From Clitoria ternatea (lineage: Eukaryota > Streptophyta > Magnoliopsida > Fabales > Fabaceae), in assembly GCA_037962975.1 (NCBI GenBank), contig CM075669.1, forward strand, positions 114,654,501 through 114,718,500: a DNA stretch of 64,000 nt, read 5' to 3'. A model generated the notes under the pieces. It did no database searches, was not told where the DNA came from, and saw only the letters and a program-made list of their open reading frames with translations. The position numbers were made by a program, and so were the translations under genes. Positions 46,770-58,166 of this stretch are shown piece after piece (position 1 is the stretch's first letter; each line of letters begins with the position of its first letter).

Positions 46770-48869
46770 CTACAACTCTTGGATTACGCGACATTTATTA
46801 GGATTAGCCTCTATGCCTCTTTGTGTTAACATGAAACCCAAAAATCTGCCTCCTGGTACAGCAAATGTACATTTTAATGGGTTGAGTCTCATGTTGTATT
46901 GCTGTAGGCGTTGAAAAATGAGGCGTAGGTCTTCAACATGGTCTCCTCCCTCCGGGGTTTTGGCTATAATATCATCAATATAAACCTCTACCAGCTTTGT
47001 GTGCATACCCTCAAAAACTTTGTTGATCATGCGCTGGTAGGTTGCCCCGGTGTTCTTTAGCCCAAATGGCATGACGTTGTAACAAAAGACCCCTTTGTCA
47101 TTAACAAATGCTGTCTTCTCTTGATCATCCTCACACATTGGAATTTGGTTATAACCGGAGTAAGCGTCCATAAAAGATAGATACTTGTATCCTAAAGAAT
47201 CGTCAACCAATCTGTCAATGTTGGGGAGAGGGTATGGATCCTTGGGACAACATTTATTCAAGTCAACGTAGTCTATACACATACGCCACTTGCCATTGGC
47301 TTTCTGTACCATAACCACGTTGGACAGCCAGGAGGAGTAACGGAGTTCCCTGATGAACCCCACCTTGAGGAGCTCCTCCGTTTGTTCACAAGCAGCTTTT
47401 TGCTTAGCAGGACCCATACGTAGTTTCTTTTGTGCCACTGGCCTAGTTTCAGGATACACCGCCAGGTGGTGGCAACAAAAGTTACGATCCATGCCAGGCA
47501 TGTCTGCAGCGGTCCAAGCAAAAATCTCTTTGTACTCAAGGAGAAGTGCAATTAGTCTTGCTTCCATGTTAGCCTCCAGTTTGTCATTGATGTTTGTTAT
47601 TTGTTCCGGGGTGCTGCCTAAAACAATAGACTTGGAACCACCATCAGGAGTTGGTTTCAAAGGGTTCAGTGGGTCTACAGAAGACTCCGCCCTGGGGTCA
47701 AGATCGACCAAATTGACGGATGCCGCCGCACTGCTTTCTTCGTTCAATTTTCTTTTCTTAGACATGGTTTCAAGCTTCACCATGTTAAGACTCAAATTGT
47801 AACAATAACGAGCCATTTCCTGGTCACCCCTTACAGATGAGACTTGATTATCCTTATCAATGAACTTGATTAACAAGTGGGGGGTTGAAACGATGGCTTC
47901 CATGGCATTCAGGGTAGGCCGCCTAATGATGTCATTGTATGGAGATTTAACATCAATGACAAGAATCTTGGATTTCACAGTTCTTGCTCCAGGTTCACCA
48001 TCAAAAGTAATCCTTGTGTCCAAATAGCCTTTAGTGGGCTGTTTGGCGCCATTAAAGGCTGTAAGGTCCTGTGTATAAGGCTGCAAATCAGCATCAGTTA
48101 GCCCCATGCGTTTAAAACAGTCATAAAAGATAACGTCGCAGGAACTTCCCTGATCAATTAGGATGCGTTTTACATCCATATTAGCGATTAACGCAATAAT
48201 CACTACTGCATCATCTCCCTCAGGGATAGTAGGGCCAAAATCATCATCTGTGAAGGTTATAGGCGGAGTCTGGACCCCGTTCCTGAATGGGGGATATTCT
48301 TTGCTCTTGCCCTGCACAGACAAAATCATACGATGATGATTTTTCCTGGCGGTGTTTGAGGGTCCGCCCCCGGCGAAGCCTCTAGCAATCATATCTACAA
48401 CCTGCCTTTTGCCCTGCGATCTGGGTTCAGGGCTTGGTTCCCTTTGGGCGGACTCCAGAACAACGCCTTTTTGTTTTTCTGTTGCCGCCGTACGTTTTGG
48501 CTCTCGAGTATTATCAGGATCCGGAGAACGATCACGATGTCGTTTTTCAAACTTTTCTGGCTCATCATGAGACTTACCCTTAAACAAATAGTGTTTCAGT
48601 TTGCCTTCACGAATAAGCACCTCAATGGTGTTTTTGAGTTGCTTACACTCCTCCGTGGTATGGCCAACTGACTCGTGGAAGTCACAATATTTCTTTGGGT
48701 TTCCACCGCGCCTGATTGGAGGTGGACGTTGGATCCCATAAACGTTGAGGGTAGTCCATCCTATTTCACGCAAGATTTGTTCATATGACGTGTTCAGGGG
48801 TGCATAATGAGCAAAATTGAACACTCGTCTATCTTGCTGTTTGAAGGGTTGGTTCCCTACTTTGTCTTT
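46770..48869 (-). pseudogene. Gag C-terminus, protease and reverse transcriptase of Element C
   Basis: In frame with gag across a TAA at 48870-48872. NFAHYAPLNTSYEQILREIG and a YCDFHESVGHTTEECKQLK knuckle-like motif finish gag. Protease has VKRILIDQGSSCDVIFYDC and YNDIIRRPTLNAMEAIVS. RT has FIRELRYSSWLSNVVMVQK, WRMCIDYVDLNKCCPKDPYP, SFMDAYSGYNQIPM, MPFGLKNTGATYQRMINKVF and the catalytic VYIDDIIAKT, ending RFLGFMLTQRGIEANP. All catalytic residues that I can check are present. The frame closes at the TAG of 46770-46772. Confidence 0.92.
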
Positions 48870-49880
48870 TTAGTGGAACTTGTCATTCTTGGATGTTTTT
48901 TCCTTGTCTTTGTCATGATGTGGAGCTGTAGTGGGTGGTTTACTGCGAGATGCAGTGGCTTCCAGGTGCATCTCAATACCCACATACTTGGACGCCTTCC
49001 TGCGAAATTCCTCCATCGTGGATGAAGGTCCTTTTGCCAATGACAAAGCAAAAGGTGATTTTGGCTGCATAGCCTCGATGAGGATATGCAACTGGATTGC
49101 TTCTGTCAGATCAGGAACCATGGCTGCCTCTTTATAAAATCTCTTAAGGAAATCCTTCAGAGATTCTTTGTCACCTTGCTTGATATGAGCCAAGGTATGA
49201 GAGGTTCTAGGTGCATCCCTAGAAATCACGAAGTGGCTGCCAAAAGCTGTGGCCAAGTCCTCCCATGAATCAATGGAACCTAAAGGTAAGCTCTTGAACC
49301 AACTAAGAGCTTCACCTGTGAGGGTCCTGGGGAACATTCTGCACATGACATCCTCTTCTGCTCCTAAGAACATAGCCTCGTAGATGTAAGCATCTAAATG
49401 CTTAGAAGGATCTATTTCCCCAGTGTATTTTCCTATAGAAATGGGCTGCATAGTTTGCAAATATCTGGGTACATGTGTATTCATGAGCCTTTTAGAAAAT
49501 GGGATACTCATCTTGTATCCCGAGGGGGGTGCATTTGAACCTGCTCTCCTTCCTTCTTGATGTTGAGCATTTGCCAGTGGGAGGCTTCGTTGCTCTTCCA
49601 TGTAAGTAGGGATGCGGGAGTAGCTAGGAGTACTTGATTCCTCCTGTCCGTGTAATTCATGGTGTGGCTGTCTTGCAGGGCCAACTTTCTCGTGCATGGG
49701 GTTCGCCTTTCCACGACGAAGCTCTGCGATTTCTTCTCTCAACATTCGAATCATATCATCTTTCGGATCTGGAGAGTCAACATGCGTTGCTTGTTTATGA
49801 GCATCATTGTCGAAGTTGAGACGTCTAGGATTGCGTGGAGGAGAATCCTCATTCTGCACTTCTGGTCCTGGTCTCTCCAT
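48870..49880 (-). CDS. Gag of Element C
   Basis: 336 residues starting MERPGPEVQNEDSPPRNPRR, about 75 bp from the 5' LTR. The Retrotrans_gag core reads ISIGKYTGEIDPSKHLDAYI, RMFPRTLTGEALSWFKSLPL and LAHIKQGDKESLKDFLKRFY. The frame ends at a TAA (48870-48872) but continues open beyond it, so the stop is either a mutated Gln codon (CAA) or a genuine gag end requiring read-through. As read, gag alone could still be made. Confidence 0.85.
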   Translation of the reverse strand: MERPGPEVQNEDSPPRNPRRLNFDNDAHKQATHVDSPDPKDDMIRMLREEIAELRRGKANPMHEKVGPARQPHHELHGQEESSTPSYSRIPTYMEEQRSLPLANAQHQEGRRAGSNAPPSGYKMSIPFSKRLMNTHVPRYLQTMQPISIGKYTGEIDPSKHLDAYIYEAMFLGAEEDVMCRMFPRTLTGEALSWFKSLPLGSIDSWEDLATAFGSHFVISRDAPRTSHTLAHIKQGDKESLKDFLKRFYKEAAMVPDLTEAIQLHILIEAMQPKSPFALSLAKGPSSTMEEFRRKASKYVGIEMHLEATASRSKPPTTAPHHDKDKEKTSKNDKFH

Positions 49881-49934
49881 GAATGATGAGTGTGATGGAA
49901 ATTAATCAAAGATTGTGGGACTACCAAATTTACA

Positions 49935-49953
49935 GGTCCCACCAGGCATGCCA
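49935..49953 (-). other. Putative primer-binding site of Element C
   Basis: The minus strand reads TGGCATGCCTGGTGGGACC one base from the LTR end at 49955. The leading TGG pairs with the CCA end of a tRNA; which tRNA cannot be said from the sequence alone. Confidence 0.5.
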
Positions 49954-49954
49954 A

Positions 49955-50784
49955 TGAACTGTTCTTTACTGGGGGTATAAAAGTATGGTTGATGAACAAT
50001 TCAAAATGTACATGTAATGTCAATCTGGTACAAGGAGATATTTATAAATGTGCAAGTACGGAGTATCCTTGTATACTGGGGTGAAATATAATGCACTCTG
50101 GGCGGTGTGACAGTCCGCCTGAAGTAACCTTCTTTGCCTTCACCCAATTGGTGGTGGTACCTGCAATTATTCTCCGACGCTCAAGTCAGTATTCTGAAAT
50201 ACTGTAAGACTTAGAAAGCAAATCTAAGAGAATTATGCAAGTAAAAGTGTAAGGTTCAGAATTGAGGGGGGGATCCCTCTATACCTTTTTGCTGAGGTTT
50301 ATATACCTGTTACTGGTGCTCCATTATTGCTAGGACCCGTTCCTTGTTTTCTGGCATAATGCAAGAAAGGTAGTGGGTCCCTGTGTCGTTCACGAGCACC
50401 ATCGCTGTAGTGGGTATTTCCACTTACTTGGAAAGCGTTAATGCTTTATTATTTTATTCATTGTACCCTTTTATGCGTGACAGCGTGATTCCCATTTTCA
50501 ACCTCTCAAGACAGAGTCAATCTCGTGCCGGGGTTATAAGTATGGGCTCGCTACGCAATATAGGAAATTCAATATTTCGCCTATGGCTTGGCGGAGTAGT
50601 ATGCACTGGCGGAGTTACGTGCCATGGCGGAGTTGCATGCCTTGGCGGAGTAACGTGCCCTGGCGGTATGTACTCCGTATAAAAGTAATTATAAGGTATT
50701 TGAGACGTACTTCTCCTGTTCAAAATGCTGATCTGGCAAAGCATTAAAACCATGCTCTTGGGGACCGGTGTTGGGACCGGATCA
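49955..50784 (-). repeat. 5' LTR of Element C (830 bp)
   Basis: Same ends and length as 38113-38942, with about 11 substitutions and no indels that I could find. Most differences are transitions. It is flanked on the right by ATTTC. Confidence 0.95.
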
Positions 50785-50864
50785 ATTTCCTTGTTGCAAT
50801 ATTCCTCCACCAATTACAAATTGGAATACTCAATTTCATAACCCTCACAACTCTTACAAAACGG

Positions 50865-51062
50865 AAAGAAAAAGAAAAGAAAAAGAAAATAAATAAAAAA
50901 GAAACGGGACAGAAAAAGAAAAAAGAAAGAGAAAGAAAATAAAAAGAGAAAGAGAAGAAACAGAGAAAGAAAATGGAAGAGAAAGAAAAGGAAGGAAAAA
51001 GAAAAGAAAAGTAATGAAGAAGAAAACGAAAGAGAAAGGAAAAAAGAAAATGGAACGAAGCT
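50865..51062. repeat. Purine-rich GAAAAA/GAAAGA tract in Element E
   Basis: About 200 bp almost entirely of A and G. On the minus strand it is a pyrimidine-rich leader directly downstream of the TATA box of E (51103-51117), so it would be the start of the LTR transcript. Confidence 0.85.
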
Positions 51063-51981
51063 AATCAGATGCGAACTTCATATAGGCGATGCTCTCCCCC
51101 TGTATTTATAGAACTTTGGACGTCTTTAGTCATGGGGAACGGCGGCTAGTGGTACTTCTCTTTGTCTTCTTGTCAGCCGCCCCACGAGATCAACATCATA
51201 ACTTGGATACAGCCTGGATGGTGTGGTGGAGAAACAGCTTGTACCTTGACAGCTATAGGGAACGACGGCTAGTGGGTTTGTCTTGTTGTCAGCCGCCCCC
51301 TCATAAGTCAAGGATCCACTTGGATAGTGGAAATCCAAGTCAGCATGGGCAATTGGTGGAAATATAGAGTCGGTTTTCTCCTTCTGACTCGGATTTAGTG
51401 CCTCAGTCGGTATCCACCCATAGTGGGAAATAATCCAAGTGGAAAAGGTGCTCTTCGTACACAAAAGACCGAGTGGCATTCATCAGGAGCATTGTTCATT
51501 CGGTGTTGCTTTGCTCGGTGTTGCTTTGCTGGACGGTGTTGAGAAGTTCTGGACGTTGTGAAGAGGAGCTGGACGGTGTTGAGAGGAGCCGGTGTGCAAT
51601 TGGATGGAGTCGGTGTTGTGGCTGTGAAGAGAGCTGGACGAGCAAAGCAATTCTGATTGAAATATTCAATTGGAACTAATTAAAGAGTGACTCGGAACCG
51701 ATTGAAACATTCATTCGGAACCGATTGAAAAGTGACTCACTTGGAACTGATTGAAGATTGACTCGGAACCGATTGAAATGTTTCACTTGGCTATGTCTCT
51801 GGAAATGAACCACTCGGAGAGACCTTGCTCGGATTTGCTTGGGAGTTATTCAGTCGACCCTTTTCTTCACTCCTTGAAATGATCCACTCGGACACATTCA
51901 TTCAGACACATTCACTCGAAAGTCCGACTTGCTTCTCACTCGGAATTGCCTCAACCGTCAATCAGCCCATTCAGTTGTTTT

Positions 51982-52808
51982 TGTAACATCCCAGTTTTGA
52001 AGTTAAATACCGAATGAAAATAAACCATTAAGATTTCGATGCGCAAAGTAGGAAATTAATTGTTAATTATAATCAACTTAACTTAAGAAATAGTGACAAA
52101 TTAATTAAGCTTAGTGGTGAGAGGTGGCTGCTTATGATTGGTGAGTCACGTGAGTGGGACTGCAATTCGCATTTCCCATCCCACTCTCTTTCTTTTCCTC
52201 GTGCACGCATATGCTTATATATGTGCCTTTGGTCACTGAAGTTATGCATCTCCTTCAGACTTCCTCTTCTTCTCTTCTCTTCTCTTCTTTTCTTTCTCGT
52301 ACTCTCTCTTCTCTTTTTGTTCTTTGTCTTCCTCTCCCCTGTTCACTGTTCTATTCCTGGGAACGCATGACGACGATACTGCGGAAGACTTGGAGTTCCT
52401 TCGGCTGGTGAGGGATGATCATCAGGGTGAAAGACGAACAGCCCCTGTTTCACGGTACGACTACGACCAAGGAGGCCTAAACGAGTGTGAGCCTGGGTGA
52501 GGCAATCAGACCAGCGTCGGGAAACAGAGGAACCCCTCGAACTTCCTTCAGTAGGTAGGGGGCGCTTTGCATTTCAAATGCATAGCTTTTGAATGGGTTC
52601 CGAGTGGTTTATTATGCATGCATATGTGCTTAAGGGTGTTTGTGATGAAATGTATATTTGGTAGATAGCTTTGTATACTGAGGAATGCTATGATTGAATC
52701 CGATGGTAGTTCGCTTATAATTGATATATGTGTTTATGAGATACACTGTTGGGATGTGGATGCATGTGTGTGTTATGAGACCGTGTGTGAGTGTAGTGCA
52801 TGCTCCTC
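51982..52808 (+). repeat. Truncated 5' LTR of Element D
   Basis: Homologous to 55335-56161. The two part company after TGCATGCTCCTC (52808). A TATA-like TTATATATG at about 52215 is followed by a CT-rich stretch (52255-52340), which marks the probable transcription start. Confidence 0.88.
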
Positions 52809-53881
52809 CTGTGTGTTACTTTAGGACTGGGTATGGTCACTACGAGTATGTAGTGATGCCGTTCGGTGTAACAAACGCCCCTACTGTCTTCATGAATTAC
52901 ATGAACAACATATTTCACCCATACCTTGACCGATTCGTAGTAGTTTTCATTGATGATATCCTAATCTATTCCAAGACCCCTGAGGAGCATGAAGAACACC
53001 TCCGAGCGGTACTTCAAGTGTTGAAGGAGAAACAGTTGTTTGCAAAGCTTTCGAAATATGATTTCTGGATGGATAAGATCCACTTCCTCGGACATGTGAT
53101 TTCTGAGGAAGGTGTCTCGGTGGACCCTTCGAAAGTGGCAGCTATAATGGCATGGGAGAGACCCAAGTCGGTCTCGGAGGTAAGGAGCTTTATGGGCCTG
53201 GCCGGTTATTATAGAAGGTTCATTGAGGGTTTTTCTAAGTTGGCCTTGCCACTGACTAAATTGACTCGGAAAAACATTCCCTTCGTATGGAGTCCCGAGT
53301 GCGAGAGCAGTTTCCGAGAGCTGAAGGACAAGTTGACGACTGCTCCAGTGTTGGCATTACCTAACTTGCAGGAGAGCTTCGTGGTTTATTGTGATGCGTC
53401 AGGACTCAGATTGGGATGCGTGCTAATGCAGAATGACCGAGTGATAGTGTATGCCTCTCGGCAATTGAGACCTCACGAACAGCATTACCCGACCCATGAT
53501 TTAGAGCTGGCAGCTGTGGTTTTCGCATTGAAAATATGGAGGCATTACTTGTACAGTTCTAAATTTGAAGTTTACAGTGACCATAAGATTCTCAAATATT
53601 TATTTAACCAGAAGGAGCTGAACATGAGGCAGAGGAGATGGATGGAATTTTTAAAAGATTATGATTTCGAGCTGAAATACCATCCAGGGAAGGCAAACGT
53701 TGTTGCCGACGCGTTGAGTCAGAAATCTCTCCATATAGTAGTGATGATGGTGAAGGAGGTGGAGTTATTGGAACAGTTCCGAGACATGAACTTGCATGTT
53801 GACATCCTCTCTTCTCGGAAAATAACAATCGGTACATTAAGGATTGCTAATGAATTTCTAAAATCTGTATATGAACAATAG
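52809..53881 (+). pseudogene. Reverse transcriptase (5'-truncated) and RNase H of Element D
   Basis: It enters RT at FRTGYGHYEYVVMPFGVTNA and keeps the catalytic VFIDDILIYSK. FLGHVISEEGVSVDPSKVAA and SFMGLAGYYRRFIEGFSKL follow. RNase H has FVVYCDASGLRLGCVLM, THDLELAAVVFALKIWRHYL and HPGKANVVADALSQKSLH. A TAG (53879-53881) stops it; the next frame continues in register (YEQ-stop-QSDSYLAEMKE). The missing N-terminal part of RT includes the first catalytic Asp region, so no active enzyme is possible. Confidence 0.9.
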
Positions 53882-55339
53882 CAGTCAGACTCCTACTTGG
53901 CTGAGATGAAGGAAACTCAGGCCAAAAGGAAGGACTTGTCCTTGACCGAGGGATCGGACAGAATTTTCCGAGTGAAAAACAGAATATATGTACCGAGTGG
54001 AGGAGAACTGAGGAGAATGGTGCTTGATGAAGCTCACAAGAGCTTGCTAAGCATCCACCCGGGTACCACGAAGATGTACCACGATCTAAAAGCACAATTT
54101 TGGTGGCCCGGATTAAAGAGGAATGTGGCAGAATACGTGGCTCGGTGTATCACCTGTCAAAAGTCGAAAGTCGAGCACCAGAAGCCGTATGGTGCATTGC
54201 AACCCCTGGAGATTCCCGTGTGGAAATGGGACTCGATTGCCATGGACTTTGTCATGGGATTGCCAAAAAACCGTGTGGGCCATGATGCGATTTGGGTCAT
54301 TGTTGACCGACTGACGAAGAGTGCACACTTTTTACCTGTGAATATGAAGTACCCGTTGCATAAGTTAGCTCGGATTTACATTCACGAAGTTGTCCGACTG
54401 CATGGTATACCAACTTCTATCATATCGGACAGGGATCCTAGGTTCACATCCCGATTTTGGACCAGTCTGCACCAAGAATTGGGTACGAAGCTTTGGCTAA
54501 GTTCTGCCTACCACCCCCAATCGGATGGGCAATCCGAGCGAACGATTCAAAGCCTGGAGGACTTGCTAAGGGCGTGCGTGTTGGAGCACGGTGGAGATTG
54601 GGAGCAGTACCTCCCCCTGATTGAGTTTACATACAACAATAGCCACCACAACAGTATCGGTATGGCACCCTACGAAGCACTATACGGTCGAAAATGTTAA
54701 ACCCCACTCTGCTGGTCGGAAACGGGTGAAAGTTTACTGCTGGGGCCAGAAATTGTGAAGCAAACCTCAGAACAGATCCGAATGATAAGAGAAAAGATGA
54801 AGGCGTCTCAGGATAGGCAGAAGAGCTACCATGACAAACGAACCAAACCATTAGAGTTTTCAGTCAGAGACAGGGCGTTTCTGAAGACCTCACTGAGCAA
54901 GGGAGTCGGGCGAGCCTTAAAAGGTGGAAAATTGAGCCCCCGATACATTGGACCTTATAAAGTGTTGGAACGATTCGGCTCCATGGCGTACCGGATAGCA
55001 TTACCGAATCACTTATCCCGGTTGTACAACGTGTTTCATGTGTCTCAACTAAGGAAATATCTACATGATCCCACCCACTCGATGCCAGATGATGAAGTGG
55101 ACGTTAAGAAAGACCTGACCACTATAACTATACCGATTAGAATAGTGGACCGATCGGTAAAGCGTTTGAGAAGCAAGGACGTACAACTGGTTGAAGTGGA
55201 GTGGCAGCAAGGCGGGACTACCTCTTGTACCTGGGAACGCGAAGACGCCATGAGGCAGCAGTACCCCGAGTTGTTTACTAAGGTGAGTCACCGAGTGAAT
55301 TTCGGGGATGAAATTCCTTTAAGAGGGGGAGAACTGTAA
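53882..55339 (+). pseudogene. Integrase and chromodomain of Element D
   Basis: Zinc-binding H-H-C-C is seen in DEAHKSLLSIHPGTTKMY and YVARCITCQKSKVEHQKP. The core has VIVDRLTKSAHFLPV, SIISDRDPRFTSRFW and HPQSDGQSERTIQSLEDLL (D, D, E). GMAPYEALYGRKC is followed by a TAA (54698-54700) where Element B has Arg, then in the same frame TPLCWSETGESLL, GPYKVLERFGSMAYRIALP and NVFHVSQLRKYLHDP. The chromodomain-like LVEVEWQQGGTTSCTWERED follows. The stop TAA (55337-55339) lies inside the first bases of the LTR, whose start overlaps pol by 5 bp. A polypurine stretch AAGAGGGGGAGAA precedes the LTR. Confidence 0.9.
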
Positions 55340-58166
55340 CATCCCAGTTTTAAGGTTAAATACCGAATGAAAATAAACCATTAAGATTTCAATGCGCAAA
55401 GTAGGAAATTAATTATTAATTATAATCAACTTAACTTAAGAAATGGTGACAAATTAATTAAGCTTAGTGGTAAGAGGTGGCTTCTTACGATTGGTGAGTC
55501 ACGTGAGTGGGACTGCAATTTGAATTTCCCATCCCACTCTCTTTCTTTTCTTCGTTCACGCATATGCTTATATATGTGCCTTTGGTCACTGAAGTTATGC
55601 ATCTCCTTCAGACTTCCTCTTCTTCTCTTCTCTTCTCTTCTTTTCTTTCTCGTACTCTCTCTTCTCTTTTTGTTCTTCGTCTTCCTCTCCCCTGTTCACT
55701 GTTCTGTTCCTGGGAACGCGCAACGACGATACTGCAGAAGACTTGGAGTTCCTTCGGCTGGTGAGGGACGATCATCAGGGTGAAAGATGAACAGCCCCTG
55801 TTTCACGGTGCGACTACGACCAAGGAGGCCTGAACGGGTGTGAGCCTGGGCGAGGCAATCAGACCAACATCGGGAAACAGAGGAACCCCTTGAACTTCCT
55901 TCAGTAGGTAGGGGGCGCTTTGTATTTCAAATGCATAGCTTATGAATGGGTTCCGAGTGGTTTATTATGCATGCATATGTGTTTAAGGGTGTTTGTGATG
56001 AAATGTATATTTGGTAGATAGCTTTGTATACTAAGGAATGCTATAATTGAATCCGATGGTAGTTCGCTTATAATTGATATATGTGTTTATGAGATACACT
56101 ATTGGGATGTGGATGCATGTGTGTGTTATGAGACCGTGTGTGAGTGTAGTGCATGCTCCTCAAGCTGCCATACTGAGTCTAGTTAATTGTTTACCTGTGC
56201 ATGCATGAAGTGGAAACATATTGTGTGACTTATGGGTGCTCTGTTCAGGGGATGATGGGTAGATCCTGATTGCTATCCTATGTTGCCTTGCATGCGAGTG
56301 TTGAAAAAGAATCTGTGTTGCTATGTGATGACGAATGAATTGCATGAAGAGTGTGGTTATGATAAATGAAAGGAGGAGTAATACTGTATTGGCAAACACA
56401 CACAAAAGAATATAATTAAAAGACCTTGAGTTGGACTCAAGGCAGTGCCGAGTGCACTAGCCTTGGACGCTTAAAGTCTTGAGTTGGACTCAAGCAAGCT
56501 ACCGGGTTGGACTCGGGGCTGCCCGTAACACAGCCGTGGTCGCTTGGAGTGATTGTGTTACACATGAGGGCAAACGGTTTGGTACCAGTAAAACGGCCGA
56601 ACCAGCTTGAAGCTGGAGGAAAAAGGCTTGGAGCCTATGTTGCAACATAAAAATTAATCAAGTGGGGGTCGGATCCGACTGTAGTTGACCTGTGTGCACT
56701 AGGTAGATATATGTATATATATATATGCTCTTATGCTATGATGAAATTATTGTGTTGCATGTATATATGTAAGTCGGAAATAATACGATTTGTATAATTG
56801 AGTATTGAATGAATGAATTCCGATTGCATGGTACTGTTATGAGTAGAGGGACTGGAGGATAGATAACGTTATGATTGCTTGAAATGTGATGTTGTGTGAC
56901 AGAAAGCATACGGGCTCCCAAGTCATTAACTGTCATTTTAAATGTAAAAGCTCACCCCTGCTGTGGCAATATTTTCAGTGAACATTCCTCGAAACTACGA
57001 GTAAAGTGGAGCTACTTGCCGAGTGGATTAGCTATGCACCAAGGAACTATATATATATATATATATTTATGTAGATACTGTATATAATGTTTTGATTATG
57101 CCTTGGCCGGCTCGTGTCTAATGTTAGTCTTTTAAAACATAACAGAATCCCTTTGGATTGGAAACATGGCTATGTGGTTGTAAATGTTGATATACACTCT
57201 TATAAGTATATGGTTATGTTTATACCATGCTGCATGTTATACCATTCTGTGCGTGATGTCCGATTAATATATATGTCCATGTTCTTCCGAGTGTGTAGGA
57301 ATGGTAAGACTTAGTATGAAGGGAGTCAAGATATGATCTAGAGAGCGAATCCGTGATCCTGTTGCCGAGTGCGGGAAGTTTCAGGTGTTCCGAGGGGATG
57401 AGGGCATACCGCTCCGAGTGTGGATTGACGTAGCAGATTCCCAAATGATAAGCTGTTAAGATTTAGAGTAGATAGCCTAATCATACTTTCGAATAAGAAC
57501 TAACCGAGAGAGTGTTTTCTGACTGGAGGGCAATCCATCCAATTCCGAGTGTAACCCGTATAGGGAACTATTAGAAAGCTACGAAGCTCTTGAAGGGAGG
57601 TTTAAGTTAGCGCGAGCGCCTGTGTAGAAAGGGCTATGCTTACCGAGCGAGAGACGAGTTAAATACCGAGTGGTAGATAACTGAGAAGATTGTCTAAGTG
57701 AAAATACCCCTGGTTTCCGAGCGGGACAACCTTCGTTTCCCGAGTGAACTGTTGTGTGGCATGGTGGATAAAATAGAGAACTAAGTTATGGGGCGTGTAA
57801 GATCGGGGTCGAGTGGAGGAAGTCCCCTTTACCGAGTGGACTTAGGAATGAAATCCGAGTGAACTAGGCCTTTACCGTGTGAACGATTGTCTTGATACCG
57901 AGTGAGTGTGCTGCCTCGCTCAAGCGGAGTCAGATCTCGCTTGAGCGAGTGTACGTTATTTCTTTTGGGCTCGTTCGAGCGTTGCTGGGCTCTGCTGGAG
58001 GGCTTTTGTTTGGCCCTTATCTTCCCTTGCTTTCCATTTCCCTCCTTCTTCTTGTTGTACCCGGTTTATTTAATTTGGGGCGGATTTTATAGACTTTGCT
58101 AAGTCTAAAATTTTGAAAAATTTCCCTGCTGGTTTTGTTTATTTAATTAGAAATTAGGGTGTTACA
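55335..58166 (+). repeat. 3' LTR of Element D (2832 bp)
   Basis: It starts TGTAACATCCCAG and ends TAGGGTGTTACA. It holds a CT-rich stretch at 55610-55700, direct repeats of GAGTTGGACTC at 56430-56520, a TATATA run at 57049-57066, and many ACCGAGTG/TCCGAGTG words from 57290 to 57905. No gene is seen; frames such as 57892-58092 are accidental. Confidence 0.9.

Larger units (their letters stand above)
38113..50784 (-). mobile_element. Element C: young, nearly intact Tat-lineage Ty3/gypsy retrotransposon
   Basis: It is 12,672 bp with 830-bp LTRs at both ends (TGAACTGTTC...ACCGGATCA) and the duplication ATTTC at 38108-38112 and 50785-50789. On the minus strand gag, protease, RT, RNase H and integrase form one frame from 49880 to 44433 broken only by three stop codons. 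A plus-strand antisense gene (39588-42241) and two tandem arrays lie between integrase and the 3' LTR. A polypurine stretch (CTAGGGGGCATA, minus strand) touches the left LTR. The LTRs differ at about 11 of 830 positions by eye, so the insertion is much younger than A and B. Confidence 0.95.
51982..58166 (+). mobile_element. Element D: Tekay-type chromovirus with large internal deletion
   Basis: It is bounded by TGTAACATCCCAG and GGGTGTTACA with the duplication GTTTT at 51977-51981 and 58167-58171. The left LTR is cut after 827 bp and joins directly to the middle of RT. The PBS, gag, protease and the start of RT are missing. RT to chromodomain (about 52819-55339) and the right LTR are complete. 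The homologous LTR stretches differ at several percent of sites. Confidence 0.9.

Noticed and set aside
57892..58102. Leu-rich hydrophobic frames in the LTR of D
   Set aside because: Two overlapping frames over the same CT-rich sequence and no upstream gene context; accidental.
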